Source of the DNA: a filamentous cyanobacterium ESFC-1
GTDB taxonomy: Bacteria > Cyanobacteriota > Cyanobacteriia > Cyanobacteriales > Spirulinaceae
DNA length: 64,000 nucleotides
Assembly: GCA_000380225.1 (NCBI GenBank)
Contig: KB904821.1
Coordinates: 5,278,806 to 5,342,805, forward strand
Direction of reading: 5' to 3'
Shown here: positions 44,879 to 53,604 of the stretch, one piece after another
How the letters are laid out: every line of letters starts with the position of its first letter
Position numbering within the stretch: position 1 is the first letter of the stretch
Notes under the pieces: generated by a model
Database searches by the model: none
What the model was told of the DNA's origin: nothing
Seen by the model: only the letters and a program-made list of their open reading frames with translations
Program-made: the position numbers and the translations under genes

Positions 44879-46288
44879 TTATCGTTTTTTAATTAATAAA
44901 TACGTCCGCATCTTACCTTTGCCTTTGATCGTGAGGCAACCTCTTTCCTCAAAAATATAAGTTTCTTTGAGAATTTTATAAGTGGTTTCTGTGACTTGGA
45001 TACAACCGGGGATGCCGTGGGATTCCATACGGCTGGCCGTATTTACCGCATCTCCCCAGAGGTCATAAATAAACTTTTTCTTACCAATTACGCCAGCGAC
45101 AACGGGCCCGGTATTAATGCCAATGCGAATATTTGTATCTAGATTAAACTGCTGTTGAAACTTTTTGATTTCGCTTAACATATCCAAAGCCATAGACGCG
45201 ATCGCGTCAGCGTGATTAGGATGGTAAATCGGCAGTCCCCCTGCCACCATATAACTATCACCAATCGTCTTAATTTTTTCTAAACTATATTTTTCAGTTA
45301 AGCTATCAAAGCGAGAAAAAATATCGTTGAGAAGTTCAACTAACTTTTCAGGATTAATGGTCGAAGAAAGCTGTGTAAAACCAACAATATCGGCAAACAG
45401 AATGGTAACTTCAGAAAATTCCTGAGCGATAGTTCCTTCTTTTTCTTTGAGGCGGTCTGCAATAGTTTTAGGCAGAATATTGAGCAGGAGTTTTTCGGAT
45501 TTTTTCTTTTCACTTCTGAGGTTATTTTCGGTTTGTTTGCGAGTGGCAATTTCTTGAGAAACCCGATCGAACATATCGCCAAATGCCTGCATCACTTGAC
45601 CCAGTTCATCATTCCGTTTATTGGCGATCGCATAAAAGATTACATTAGTTTGATCTTGACTAAGGGCTTCTCCCGCTTTGAATAAATCATTACGAATTTG
45701 TAGAATAGGGTCAATTACAATAACCCCTAAAACCATCATGGTTGCAGCAGTAACAAAAATAGAAATAATTAAAACTAAGCCAGCAATGCGGAGGGTAAAG
45801 TTGCGTAACTCTTGCTTGACATTACTGGCATCGTGACGACTAATTAAAACATAGGGAAGACCTAAAGATGCTGACGACCAAGCCACATCATAACGATTAC
45901 CATCCCGACTGCGTAAACGGTTCATTACTTGTCCGTTGAGATCGTCAAAACTGAGTTGAGATATTTCACCCGTTTGAGCAACTTGTTGACCCTGTAAGTT
46001 ATAAATCGTAATACCAGTTAAAACTTCAGAGTTGTTGGTAATAACCGTGACAGTTTCTTTAAAATTATCTGCTTCCATCTGACTATCGGTAAAAGCAATG
46101 ATCGCTTTCACCGCAGCTTTAGAGTCAATTTCGAGTTTTTCGAGTTGCCGTTGTTGTTCTAGCCAATAAGAAGGAATAAGAATGGCAACTTCAACGCCGA
46201 TAATACTGAGAAATACCCAAAAAACAATTTTGCGAGATAACCTTGCTTGATAACAGCGTAGCAAGGAAAAAAGCCGATTAATTACCAT
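44879..46288 (-). CDS. Membrane class III adenylate cyclase with HAMP domain
   Basis: A 469-residue signalling protein. One span near 20-42, a periplasmic sensor region of about 125 residues, a second span near 170-195, a HAMP-type linker and coiled coil, then the cyclase domain from about 285. The metal-binding DIVGFTQLSS is present. The purine-specificity residues are Lys in EKIKTIGDSYM (about 338) and Asp in YDLWGDAVNTASRM (about 408). The Lys/Asp pair indicates ATP, so cAMP rather than cGMP is the expected product. It is not near other signalling genes. Confidence 0.88.
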   Translation of the reverse strand: MVINRLFSLLRCYQARLSRKIVFWVFLSIIGVEVAILIPSYWLEQQRQLEKLEIDSKAAVKAIIAFTDSQMEADNFKETVTVITNNSEVLTGITIYNLQGQQVAQTGEISQLSFDDLNGQVMNRLRSRDGNRYDVAWSSASLGLPYVLISRHDASNVKQELRNFTLRIAGLVLIISIFVTAATMMVLGVIVIDPILQIRNDLFKAGEALSQDQTNVIFYAIANKRNDELGQVMQAFGDMFDRVSQEIATRKQTENNLRSEKKKSEKLLLNILPKTIADRLKEKEGTIAQEFSEVTILFADIVGFTQLSSTINPEKLVELLNDIFSRFDSLTEKYSLEKIKTIGDSYMVAGGLPIYHPNHADAIASMALDMLSEIKKFQQQFNLDTNIRIGINTGPVVAGVIGKKKFIYDLWGDAVNTASRMESHGIPGCIQVTETTYKILKETYIFEERGCLTIKGKGKMRTYLLIKKR

Positions 46289-46504
46289 TACAAAAGCCTC
46301 ACGACCGTTCGTTATGATGCAGTTGATTCAATAAACGTTTTTTGCAACTTCAACGTACCCTGAGTTCGATCGATTATTTTCTTGATTCCCTAGACTCACC
46401 CCAAATTCCCCATGATTGGAATCGGTAAAAACCGCGATCGCGCCCTTAAAATTACGTCAAAACGGGGAAAATTTTGTAATAATCTTAAAAATAATAATAA
46501 TAAT

Positions 46505-47143
46505 ATGCACTATATTTATTTACACGGCTTTGCTTCTAGCCCCCAATCGACAAAAGCTCAATATATTCGCGATCGCTTGGCTGAACGTAATATTCCCCTC
46601 CACATTCTCGACCTCAACCAAGGAGACTTCTCTCACCTCACCATTACGCGCCAACTCCAGCAAGCCCGGCAAGCCTTTCCTTTAGATAATACCCCGGTAA
46701 CTCTCATTGGGTCGAGTTTAGGGGGCTTAACGGCAGCATATCTAGCAGCAGAATCGCCTCAAGTGAAACGATTGGTTTGCCTTGCGCCTGCCTTTGATTT
46801 TCTAAGTCATTGGCTACCTCAAATTGGCGACGTGCAAATGCAACAATGGCAAACTTCGGGTTATTTGTCCGTATATCATTACGGCGAAAAACGCCTGTTA
46901 CCCCTGCATTATCAGTTTGTTCTAGATGCCAAACAGTATGACAGCACTTCCTTAAAAACGCCTGTGCCGACGCTGATTTTACACGGAAAAGAAGATGGGG
47001 TTATTCCGATTCAAGCATCCGAAAATTACGCCAGTTCGCGAGATTGGGTGCAGTTTACCCCCTTACAGAGCGATCACGCTTTAGCGAATGCTTTACCAGA
47101 AGTTTGGCAGTATATTACTAATTTTTGTCAGATTGGTTGTTAG
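46505..47143 (+). CDS. YqiA/YcfP-type alpha/beta hydrolase
   Basis: A 212-residue esterase-like protein from the ATG at 46505; the open frame upstream to 46412 is AT-rich and unlikely to be translated. It has YLHGFASSPQSTKAQ at the start, the nucleophile motif GSSLGG, an Asp in HGKEDGVIP and a His in SDHALAN, a full catalytic triad. The family includes YqiA of E. coli, active on short acyl esters. The physiological substrate is unknown. Confidence 0.85.
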   Translation: MHYIYLHGFASSPQSTKAQYIRDRLAERNIPLHILDLNQGDFSHLTITRQLQQARQAFPLDNTPVTLIGSSLGGLTAAYLAAESPQVKRLVCLAPAFDFLSHWLPQIGDVQMQQWQTSGYLSVYHYGEKRLLPLHYQFVLDAKQYDSTSLKTPVPTLILHGKEDGVIPIQASENYASSRDWVQFTPLQSDHALANALPEVWQYITNFCQIGC

Positions 47144-47299
47144 TTGTTGGTTAATGGTTATTGGTTGTTTGCGACAAGTTAAGGCTTTGTCTTCATTGTC
47201 AAGTCCTGCGTAGGGGTGCTATGCCCCCGTCCAATCTCCACCCATTTACCCCATCAATACGGTAGGATATAGCACTACTTTTCTTTATTTTGACAGAAT

Positions 47300-48244
47300 A
47301 TGAGTAAAAAAGCCGATATTGGCGGTAAACGTCTGATTAGCCTCAGCCCAAATCGATGGCTACAGTGGATTACTAACATTCCCAACGTCGAAGCAGTCGA
47401 AATTCTCGATTCAGAATTTCAGTGGTTGAGTCGGGAAAGCGATGTCCTGCTGCGGGGGATGAGTCCTGAATGCGGGGAGTTTCTGTTGCTGAACGAATTA
47501 CAACTGCGCTATAACAATACTCTTCCCCGTCGAATGTTGGCTTACAGCGCCCTCGCCCTCGAAAAGTACAACCTTCCGGTGTATCCTGTTTTGATCAATA
47601 TTCTTCCCCCCAGCCAAAATCCTGAGATTCCCAGTTCCTACACTGCCGAATTTCAGGGACTACAAACCCGCCAAGATTACCGCGTCATCAATCTTTGGGA
47701 AATTGAGGCTGAACAGGTATTTGAGCAATCTCTCCTAACGCTGATTCCTTTTATACCCATTCTGCGCGGGGGAAATAACGAAACCTCTGTGCGCGAGGCG
47801 GTACGGGTTTTGCGGACAGATAATCAATTCAGCGAATTAGAGAATCTTTTGGCCTTCTTCGCAACCTTCGTGCTAGAAACAGAAGTAGTCCAACAAATTA
47901 TGAGGTGGGATATGGCTGTATTAATGGAGTCGCCTTGGTATCGTCAGATCGTTGAAGAAAGCGAGAAACGTGGCGAAAAGCGCGGCGAAAAACGCGGCGA
48001 GAAACGCGGCGAAAAACGTGGCGAGAAACGCGGCGAGAAACGTGGCGAAGAAAGGGGTCTACGTTCGGCCATCGAATTAGGGTTAGACCTCAAGTTTGGC
48101 GAAGAAGGATTGGCTTTGATGCCCGAAATCCAACAAATTGAAGATATTGAGACGTTACGAGGTTTGCGGAATGCGCTGAAAGAAGTGCGATCGCTCCCTG
48201 AATTTCAGGATTTTTATCGCCACTCATCTCCCCCTCAAACCTAA
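47300..48244 (+). CDS. Rpn/DUF4351-like protein with EKRG tandem repeat
   Basis: A 314-residue protein of the cyanobacterial PD-(D/E)XK-like group. The N-terminal 215 residues contain a degenerate nuclease-type core (EILDSEFQWLSRESDVLLRG and GEFLLLNELQLRY). A tract at about residues 222-253 consists of seven copies of Glu-Lys-Arg-Gly and one Glu-Glu-Arg-Gly, encoded by 12-bp direct repeats. A C-terminal segment with ERGLRSAIELGLDLKFG follows, as in related proteins. The repeat sits where relatives have a short charged linker and should be length-variable. Function is unknown. Confidence 0.75.
   Translation: MSKKADIGGKRLISLSPNRWLQWITNIPNVEAVEILDSEFQWLSRESDVLLRGMSPECGEFLLLNELQLRYNNTLPRRMLAYSALALEKYNLPVYPVLINILPPSQNPEIPSSYTAEFQGLQTRQDYRVINLWEIEAEQVFEQSLLTLIPFIPILRGGNNETSVREAVRVLRTDNQFSELENLLAFFATFVLETEVVQQIMRWDMAVLMESPWYRQIVEESEKRGEKRGEKRGEKRGEKRGEKRGEKRGEERGLRSAIELGLDLKFGEEGLALMPEIQQIEDIETLRGLRNALKEVRSLPEFQDFYRHSSPPQT
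47963..48058 (+). repeat. In-frame 12-bp minisatellite (EKRG)8
   Basis: Eight consecutive 12-bp units, GARAAACGYGGC in general form, all in frame, encode EKRG (the last EERG). Third positions vary between units, so most copies are not brand new. Confidence 0.9.
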
Positions 48245-48334
48245 AACAAAATCAAATTTTCTATCTTTAGACAGAATGCGGCTTTAGACAAGTGGCTTAT
48301 TTTTGGATCAGGATAGCAAGGAAGTAAAAGATTT

Positions 48335-48559
48335 GTGTCTATAACTAAGCAAGTTCAAGTCATTGATAAGGCGCGATCGCTGCGTCAACAACTGAATCTG
48401 TCTCAAGCCAGTTTCGCTGCCAAACTCGGCGTGTCTGTTCGTACCGTGAATCGGTGGGAAAATGGCCACGCTCATCCATCTAAGATGGCTCTCAAGCTAC
48501 TCGAAGAAATGTTGAATCAAATGCAACTCGAACAGATGCAATCGACCAATTCCCGATAA
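48335..48559 (+). CDS. Small XRE-type helix-turn-helix protein
   Basis: A 74-residue DNA-binding protein with a Cro/C1-type helix-turn-helix: LRQQLNLSQASFAAKLGVSV then RTVNRWENGHAHPS. It starts at GTG, with AAGGAA about 11 bases upstream. Its target is unknown; it follows the EKRG-repeat gene by 90 bases and is closed by a strong terminator, so the two may be cotranscribed. It has no toxin partner. Confidence 0.8.
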   Translation: MSITKQVQVIDKARSLRQQLNLSQASFAAKLGVSVRTVNRWENGHAHPSKMALKLLEEMLNQMQLEQMQSTNSR

Positions 48560-48573
48560 ATCTACCCACAGAC

Positions 48574-48601
48574 AAAGGGCGTGGTGACTGCGCCCTTTTT
48601 T
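48574..48601 (+). terminator. Rho-independent terminator after the XRE gene
   Basis: AAAGGGCG and CGCCCTTT form the stem around a nine-base loop, with further T residues to 48601. Confidence 0.88.
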
Positions 48602-48617
48602 GTTTCTTTTTCAGATT

Positions 48618-49202
48618 TTATGCCCCAAAATAAGGGGGTTCGTTGCCGGGTTTCCACTTGATGTTACAGCCAATACTAGGCTTTTGATCGGGGTCGGGGG
48701 TGCGATCGCTCAATACACTCTCTAAGGCAGTTCGTAAGTCTTTCCCGGTCACTGGAACATCGCTACTGGGGCGACTATCATCGAGTTGGCCGCGATAAAC
48801 CAGGGTGCGATCGCGATCGAAGACGAAAAAATCTGGCGTACAAGCGGCGGTGTAAGTCTTAGCCACTTCTTGGGTTGCGTCGTAACACAAAGGGAAATTA
48901 AACTCTAACATCGCCGCCATTTCCTTGAGTTTAGCAGGGGCATCGTCAGGATAATTTTCGATATCATTGGCACTAATCGCTACAATGCCTAAGCTGCGAT
49001 CGGCGTAGTCTTTGCCAATTTGCGCCAATTCTGCTTGAACGTGCTTGACAAATGGACAATGACGGCAAATAAACATTACCAATAAAGCTTTTTTATCCGC
49101 AAAAATATCTAAGGAAATCATATCCTCGGTGACGGCATCCGGCAGTACAAAAGCTGGGGCTTTCGTACCGAGGGACAACATCGTTGAGGGAGTAAGAACC
49201 AT
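48618..49202 (-). CDS. Thioredoxin-family redoxin (PRX-like)
   Basis: A 194-residue soluble protein with a thioredoxin/AhpC-TSA fold. The redox motif is CRHC at 46-49, in MFICRHCPFVKHVQ, followed by the FFVFDRDRTLVYRGQLDD strand-turn that is typical of redoxins. The C-terminus carries SIGCNIKWKPGNEPPYFG, conserved in the group often annotated as thioredoxin family or PRX-like proteins. A role in thiol reduction or peroxide handling is likely; the partner is unknown. Confidence 0.85.
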   Translation of the reverse strand: MVLTPSTMLSLGTKAPAFVLPDAVTEDMISLDIFADKKALLVMFICRHCPFVKHVQAELAQIGKDYADRSLGIVAISANDIENYPDDAPAKLKEMAAMLEFNFPLCYDATQEVAKTYTAACTPDFFVFDRDRTLVYRGQLDDSRPSSDVPVTGKDLRTALESVLSDRTPDPDQKPSIGCNIKWKPGNEPPYFGA

Positions 49203-49270
49203 GATTGCTCCTGAAAAACACAGTAGGTCAACTACTCATAATTTAGCTAATTTTGGGTCGTTGGCGGGTT

Positions 49271-49480
49271 ATTTCAGTTATCAGCTTCTAAGGGGCAGTC
49301 GGCAATCGGCAATCGGCTTGTAGGGGCGGGGTTTCCCCGCCCAAGGGGGAGGTGGGATGCAAGCCCCTCCAAAGGGGGTCAGAAACTTTGGCCTACAGGA
49401 CAGACTCTAGAAAAAGGCTAAAAGCTAGACTAGATGAACATTTCAGCCTAAAAAAGCGAATTCTAAGTTTCACCGAGAGT
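49271..49480 (-). repeat. Composite intergenic repeat, copy B (inverted)
   Basis: The reverse complement matches the units at 54900-55104 and 55105-55304 and the start of the window: TCTAGTCTAGC, then AGAGTCTG, CTTGCATCCCACC, a GGCGGGGAAACCCCGCCCC hairpin and CCGATTG heptamers. It occupies most of the gene-free 49203-49631 interval. Confidence 0.75.
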
Positions 49481-49631
49481 TAATAGTAATCAGTTATCAG
49501 TGGCTACCGCAGCCAAGTCGGTTTGTTGGAATTTAGGGAGATTATTCTTTTGTATCGAGTCGAAAAGGGAGGAGGTTTGTTACCCATAATTCTGGGTTGA
49601 GACGGGTTTTTTGGCGATATTGGGAAAAACC

Positions 49632-49660
49632 TTGACAGAATAATACAAGTGTACTAATAT
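49632..49660 (+). promoter_or_regulatory. Consensus sigma-70 promoter
   Basis: TTGACA at 49632-49637 and TAATAT at 49655-49660, separated by exactly 17 bases. It lies directly before the 147-residue hypothetical gene and predicts a transcript start near 49667. Confidence 0.8.
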
Positions 49661-49693
49661 TAGAGACAAATTGTGATTTTCCCCGCGATCGCC

Positions 49694-50137
49694 ATGAAAC
49701 AGCCTATTTCTCGCGCCAGTCAGCATCTTGTTTGTCTTCCTGGCGGTACAGCCAAAACCGCCCCAGGTATTCAGTCTTATGCTCGTATTACCGCAGCCCA
49801 ACGCCGTCGGGACACTCCCCAACAGCACTTTCAAACCACTCTCAAAGGCTTGAAAACCCAAGGCGATCGCATCAATCAGTTAGCGACAGAATTAGAAGAC
49901 GCGATCGCGCAATTCAAAGAAATTGCCCTGCAAGCCAATCAAATCCACCGCCATTTACAAGCCCAAGGTCAAAATCGTCATTATCCTCATAAAATCTGCG
50001 ATTATCAGGCCGTAACGGTTCCCGTTATCCATCAAACTTCCGGAAAGCATTGGCGATTGGCAGCCCGTCGGGTAGACTTATGCAAGGCAGAACGAGAAGC
50101 AGCCCGCCTTGCTCAATGTCTGCGTCGTCGGCAATAG
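49694..50137 (+). CDS. Hypothetical basic coiled-coil protein
   Basis: I do not recognise this protein. From the ATG at 49694 it has 147 residues. A GTG at 49673 is in frame, but the promoter at 49632-49660 would leave only about six bases of leader there, so the ATG is preferred. The middle (about 45-90) is a Gln-rich coiled coil (QGDRINQLATELEDAIAQFK). The ends are basic, with Arg-rich stretches (AAQRRRDTP and QCLRRRQ). No membrane span is present. It may bind nucleic acid or act as a small structural protein. Confidence 0.65.
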   Translation: MKQPISRASQHLVCLPGGTAKTAPGIQSYARITAAQRRRDTPQQHFQTTLKGLKTQGDRINQLATELEDAIAQFKEIALQANQIHRHLQAQGQNRHYPHKICDYQAVTVPVIHQTSGKHWRLAARRVDLCKAEREAARLAQCLRRRQ

Positions 50138-50138
50138 T

Positions 50139-50215
50139 TGTTGGTTGTTCGTTATTGGTTGTTCGTGGCAACTTTAACAAAGGACAAATGACTAAGGACA
50201 AATGACAAACGACCA
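50139..50215. repeat. Heptamer repeats leading into xseA
   Basis: GGTTGTT/CGTTATT units are followed by GGACAAA, TGACTAA, TGACAAA and CGACCAA units, in 7-bp register, which run directly into the ATGAC of the xseA start. Confidence 0.75.
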
Positions 50216-51355
50216 ATGACTGAAATCGCCTTATCCGTTACTGAAGTCACCGAGAGAATTAAAACCCTGCTGACAGAAGACGAAATCTTGCAGCAGGTAT
50301 GGGTGGTAGGGGAAGTGACTGAGTTGAAAACCTATCGGAATAACACCTACTTAACTCTTGGCGATCCTGACAGCAATGCCACGATTAGCTGTGTTATTTG
50401 GGGCAATTTAAGCCGAAAGTTAGTACATTTTCCCCAAGCAGGCGAAAAAATCTTGGTTTTGGGGAGCGTGCGGATTTATGCAGCGCGGAGCAACTACCAG
50501 CTTAATTTATATCAAGTTTTCCCGGCGGGTGAGGGATTGCAGGCGTTGCGGTATCAACAGTTGCGATCGCGCCTCGAAGCAGCAGGATTATTCGCTCGCG
50601 ATCGCAAACAACCCTTACCCAGTTACCCCCAAACCCTGGCTGTCGTCACTTCTGCCAATGCTGCGGCTTGGGGAGATATTCAACGGACTTTAGGACAGCG
50701 ATCGCCCCAAATTACCGTGTTACTTTCCCCGGCGGTAGTTCAGGGTAAACTTGCGCCCTCATCCATTGTCAAAGCCCTAGAACGGGTCAAAAACGACAAT
50801 CGCGCCGAAATCATCATTTTAGCCAGAGGCGGCGGTTCTAAAGAAGATTTAGAATGTTTTGACGACGAAAGAATCGTGCAGGCGATCGCGGCTTGTCCGA
50901 TTCCAATTATTACCGGAATTGGCCATCAAAGAGACGAATCTCTCGCCGATCTGGCCGCCGATGCGATCGCCCACACCCCCACCGCCGCCGCAGAAATGGC
51001 AGTCCCCGATTATCAGCAGATGTATCGACAACATCAACTGCGCCGCATCGATCTGATCGAAGCATTACAATTTCGCTTAAAAGTGGAAAGCGATCGCGTA
51101 GCCCGACTCAAACAACGCCTGCGCCAATTCCCCCAAACCTCGCGACGAATGCAAAGTGCGATCGCTCAGTGCCATCTCTTACAGCAAAAACTCGCTGCCC
51201 TCGATCCCAAAAGTGTTTTATCGCGGGGGTACGCGATCGCCCGTCGCCAGAATGGTCAGTTATTGCGCCATAGCCAGGATGTGATGCCCGGCGAAGAAAT
51301 CATTATCGAACTGCAAAACGGGCGCTTGCGGGTCAAAATTGTGGACACCGATTGA
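50216..51355 (+). CDS. xseA: Exodeoxyribonuclease VII large subunit
   Basis: Catalytic subunit of the exonuclease that trims single-stranded DNA from both ends in mismatch repair, 379 residues. An OB-fold domain covers about 1-100 (VWVVGEVTELKTYRNNTYLT), and the nuclease core has GDIQRTLGQRSP, ILARGGGSKEDLECFDDE and TGIGHQRDESLADLAADA. The C-terminal coiled coil is shorter than in E. coli, as in other cyanobacteria. The small subunit xseB is not adjacent. The start codon is formed by a heptamer repeat unit. Confidence 0.94.
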   Translation: MTEIALSVTEVTERIKTLLTEDEILQQVWVVGEVTELKTYRNNTYLTLGDPDSNATISCVIWGNLSRKLVHFPQAGEKILVLGSVRIYAARSNYQLNLYQVFPAGEGLQALRYQQLRSRLEAAGLFARDRKQPLPSYPQTLAVVTSANAAAWGDIQRTLGQRSPQITVLLSPAVVQGKLAPSSIVKALERVKNDNRAEIIILARGGGSKEDLECFDDERIVQAIAACPIPIITGIGHQRDESLADLAADAIAHTPTAAAEMAVPDYQQMYRQHQLRRIDLIEALQFRLKVESDRVARLKQRLRQFPQTSRRMQSAIAQCHLLQQKLAALDPKSVLSRGYAIARRQNGQLLRHSQDVMPGEEIIIELQNGRLRVKIVDTD

Positions 51356-51530
51356 CAACTCCCACCCAGTTCTTTCAAGCGGCTAGACTTCGCGCTCGGT
51401 CTTACTTGTTTGAGAGGGGGGTGTTAACAGTTATCAGTCATCGCCTCATCAGTTTTGGGGAGGAGGGGGAGGAAATGACCAATTACCAATTAAGGGATTC
51501 TGCCAACAACCAATAACCAGTAACAAACAA

Positions 51531-51611
51531 CAAAGGACAAAGGACAAAGGACAAAGGACAAAGGACAAAGGACAAAGGACAAAGGACAAAGGACAAAGGA
51601 CAAAGGACAAA
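51531..51611. repeat. (CAAAGGA)11.6 heptamer array
   Basis: An almost perfect array of 11.6 copies of CAAAGGA, the most homogeneous repeat in the window, lies in the convergent space between xseA and ycf45. The whole 51356-51660 spacer is gene-free; it also holds CAGTCAT and CAATAAC units before the array and an ACGGTTTTACGGT-type dyad near 51618-51634. Confidence 0.92.
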
Positions 51612-51660
51612 CCCCCACCCTAACCGTAAAACCGTCAGCGTGGGGTTTGACTCAACTCAA

Positions 51661-53475
51661 CTATGCCGGATAAATCCGTAAGCGGCGATTGGGTTCTTCA
51701 CCAAAACTATCCGACTGTAGGCGATAATGTTCGACGAGTTCGTGTTGCATTTTGCGGACTTGGGGCGATCGCGGTAACAACTCCACAGGCTGTCCCTTCG
51801 GTAAAACAATCTGTTCAACCGCCAAACGCGCCTCCTCTAAAGCTTCGAGTTCGTCGTCGTTGCCGTTGTGGGAAAATAACGCCAAATTCGCCGTTTCCGG
51901 GGTGTTGGGGTCATCCATCCCCGCCAAACGAATCAGCGATCGCGAAATCTGCGACATCGAAGCCGACTTGACCGCATGAATCGGTAACTGTCGTGCCTTG
52001 GCAATACCCCGCAACTTAGAATGACCCTTCAGTTGCGATCGCATCGCCAAAATCGCATCGGCGCTATCCATATCCTTCGTCAACACAATCGGCAAATTCA
52101 GCACATCAATCGCTTGCTTGAGTTGCGATCGCCCAATGCCATAAGGATACACATACACCGGCCAATCCTCCCCATTCGGCCCCGGAGTCCGCACCTTCCC
52201 CTTCGGTTCCGGTTGCTGCCAAGATTGCGCCAACATCCGGTCAAACTCAGAATGAGACTGCTTAGAAGCCGGACTCGGTAACGGTCGCATCCGCCCAGAA
52301 GCCCGCCATCCCCCCGGTTGAACCGGAGTGGTCGCCGTCGTCCGCGAATTGGACAACATCGGCGGTAACGGGCGTTCTGGAGTTTGCTGAGACACAATCA
52401 CCTCCCCCTCATCATCAACGCTCCGCATCTCAGGTTCCGGCAGACGACCCCGCAGCAATAAATCCACCGTTTCCGCCACATCGGGATGCACCACCCAAGA
52501 CTGCCGTTCTTGCATTTCCACGGCAATCTCAAAGGTTGGCGGCGCTTTGCGTTCGAGTACCGTTTTTTGCGAACCCCGTCGTCGGGCTTCATCATCACCG
52601 AGAGTAACCGCTTGAATCCCCCCCACCAAATCCGAGAGAGTGGGGTTTTTAATCAAGTTTTCGATTTGATTCCCGTGAGCCGTTCCCACCAACTGAACCC
52701 CCCGTTCGGCAATGGTACGGGCGGCTAGGGCTTCTAACTCTGTGCCAATTTCATCGATGACAATCACTTCAGGAGTATGGTTTTCCACCGCCTCGATCAT
52801 GATTTTATGTTGTAACTCTGGGTGAGCCACTTGCATCCGCCGAGCGCGACCAATCGCCGGGTGCGGAATATCGCCATCGCCAGCAATTTCGTTAGAGGTG
52901 TCGATAATTACCACCCGTTTTTGCAAGTCGTCAGCGAGAACCCGCGCAATTTCCCGTAAAGCGGTGGTTTTGCCCACCCCAGGACGACCGAGCAGTAAGA
53001 TCGATTGTCCGGTTTCGACCAGATCGCGGATCATGCCAATCGTACCAAAGACCGCCCGACCGACGCGACAGGTTAAGCCAACAACTTCTCCTTGGCGGTT
53101 TCGCATAGCACTAATGCGGTGTAGGGTGCGTTCAATGCCGGCCCGATTATCGCCACTAAATGCCCCGACTCGCGCAATGCTATATTGTAAATCTTCTTGA
53201 GTAATCGGGGTTTCGCTGAGATATTCGACTTGACCGGGAAAGCGTACTTCAGGATAGCGCCCCAAGTCCATGATCACTTCGATGGCTTTGTTTTTGAGGT
53301 CGTGTCCTTGGAGTTGCTGGCGAATTTCACCCGGAAAGATGTCGAGTAATTTATTGAGGTCGTCGGCGATTTCTTGGCGATGTGGATGATTGAAGTTTTG
53401 CGCCATTGGGGTAACGGTTGCTGTGTTATCTTGAGTGGGTTTTGAACTGGATGTGTTATGAGTTGGGTTGACCAT
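51661..53475 (-). CDS. ycf45: Ycf45 homologue: AAA-type ATPase with R3H domain
   Basis: A 604-residue protein conserved in cyanobacteria and some algal plastids. The AAA-type ATPase core resembles SpoIIIAA: Walker A GRPGVGKTT at 163-171, then VVIIDTSNEIAGDGDIPHP and the Walker B region VIVIDEIGTELEA. The C-terminal 70 residues form an R3H domain that binds single-stranded nucleic acid. The middle linker (about 380-440) is Pro/Arg/Gln-rich. The biochemical role is unknown. It is 129 bases downstream of ldpA on the same strand and may be cotranscribed with it. Confidence 0.92.
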   Translation of the reverse strand: MVNPTHNTSSSKPTQDNTATVTPMAQNFNHPHRQEIADDLNKLLDIFPGEIRQQLQGHDLKNKAIEVIMDLGRYPEVRFPGQVEYLSETPITQEDLQYSIARVGAFSGDNRAGIERTLHRISAMRNRQGEVVGLTCRVGRAVFGTIGMIRDLVETGQSILLLGRPGVGKTTALREIARVLADDLQKRVVIIDTSNEIAGDGDIPHPAIGRARRMQVAHPELQHKIMIEAVENHTPEVIVIDEIGTELEALAARTIAERGVQLVGTAHGNQIENLIKNPTLSDLVGGIQAVTLGDDEARRRGSQKTVLERKAPPTFEIAVEMQERQSWVVHPDVAETVDLLLRGRLPEPEMRSVDDEGEVIVSQQTPERPLPPMLSNSRTTATTPVQPGGWRASGRMRPLPSPASKQSHSEFDRMLAQSWQQPEPKGKVRTPGPNGEDWPVYVYPYGIGRSQLKQAIDVLNLPIVLTKDMDSADAILAMRSQLKGHSKLRGIAKARQLPIHAVKSASMSQISRSLIRLAGMDDPNTPETANLALFSHNGNDDELEALEEARLAVEQIVLPKGQPVELLPRSPQVRKMQHELVEHYRLQSDSFGEEPNRRLRIYPA

Positions 53476-53604
53476 AATGGTTCTTATGGTGTCAATGCGT
53501 AAATTAATAAATTGAGTCAGAAAAGGTTGAGCTTACCGAGAATCGGGGTTGAATTGCCATGATTTTGTCTAAATCTGGCTTAATTTTAAACGATGGATAG
53601 ATTT

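Noticed and set aside
49580-49861. 93-codon minus-strand open frame
   Set aside because: It runs opposite the consensus promoter and the start of the hypothetical gene at 49694, and looks like a shadow of it.
51531-51611. Regular repeat resembling a CRISPR array
   Set aside because: The units are 7 bp and contiguous, with no spacers; no cas genes are nearby.
51356-51660. Possible xseB (small subunit) after xseA
   Set aside because: The spacer was read for a 60-90 codon frame with the XseB pattern; only repeats are present.
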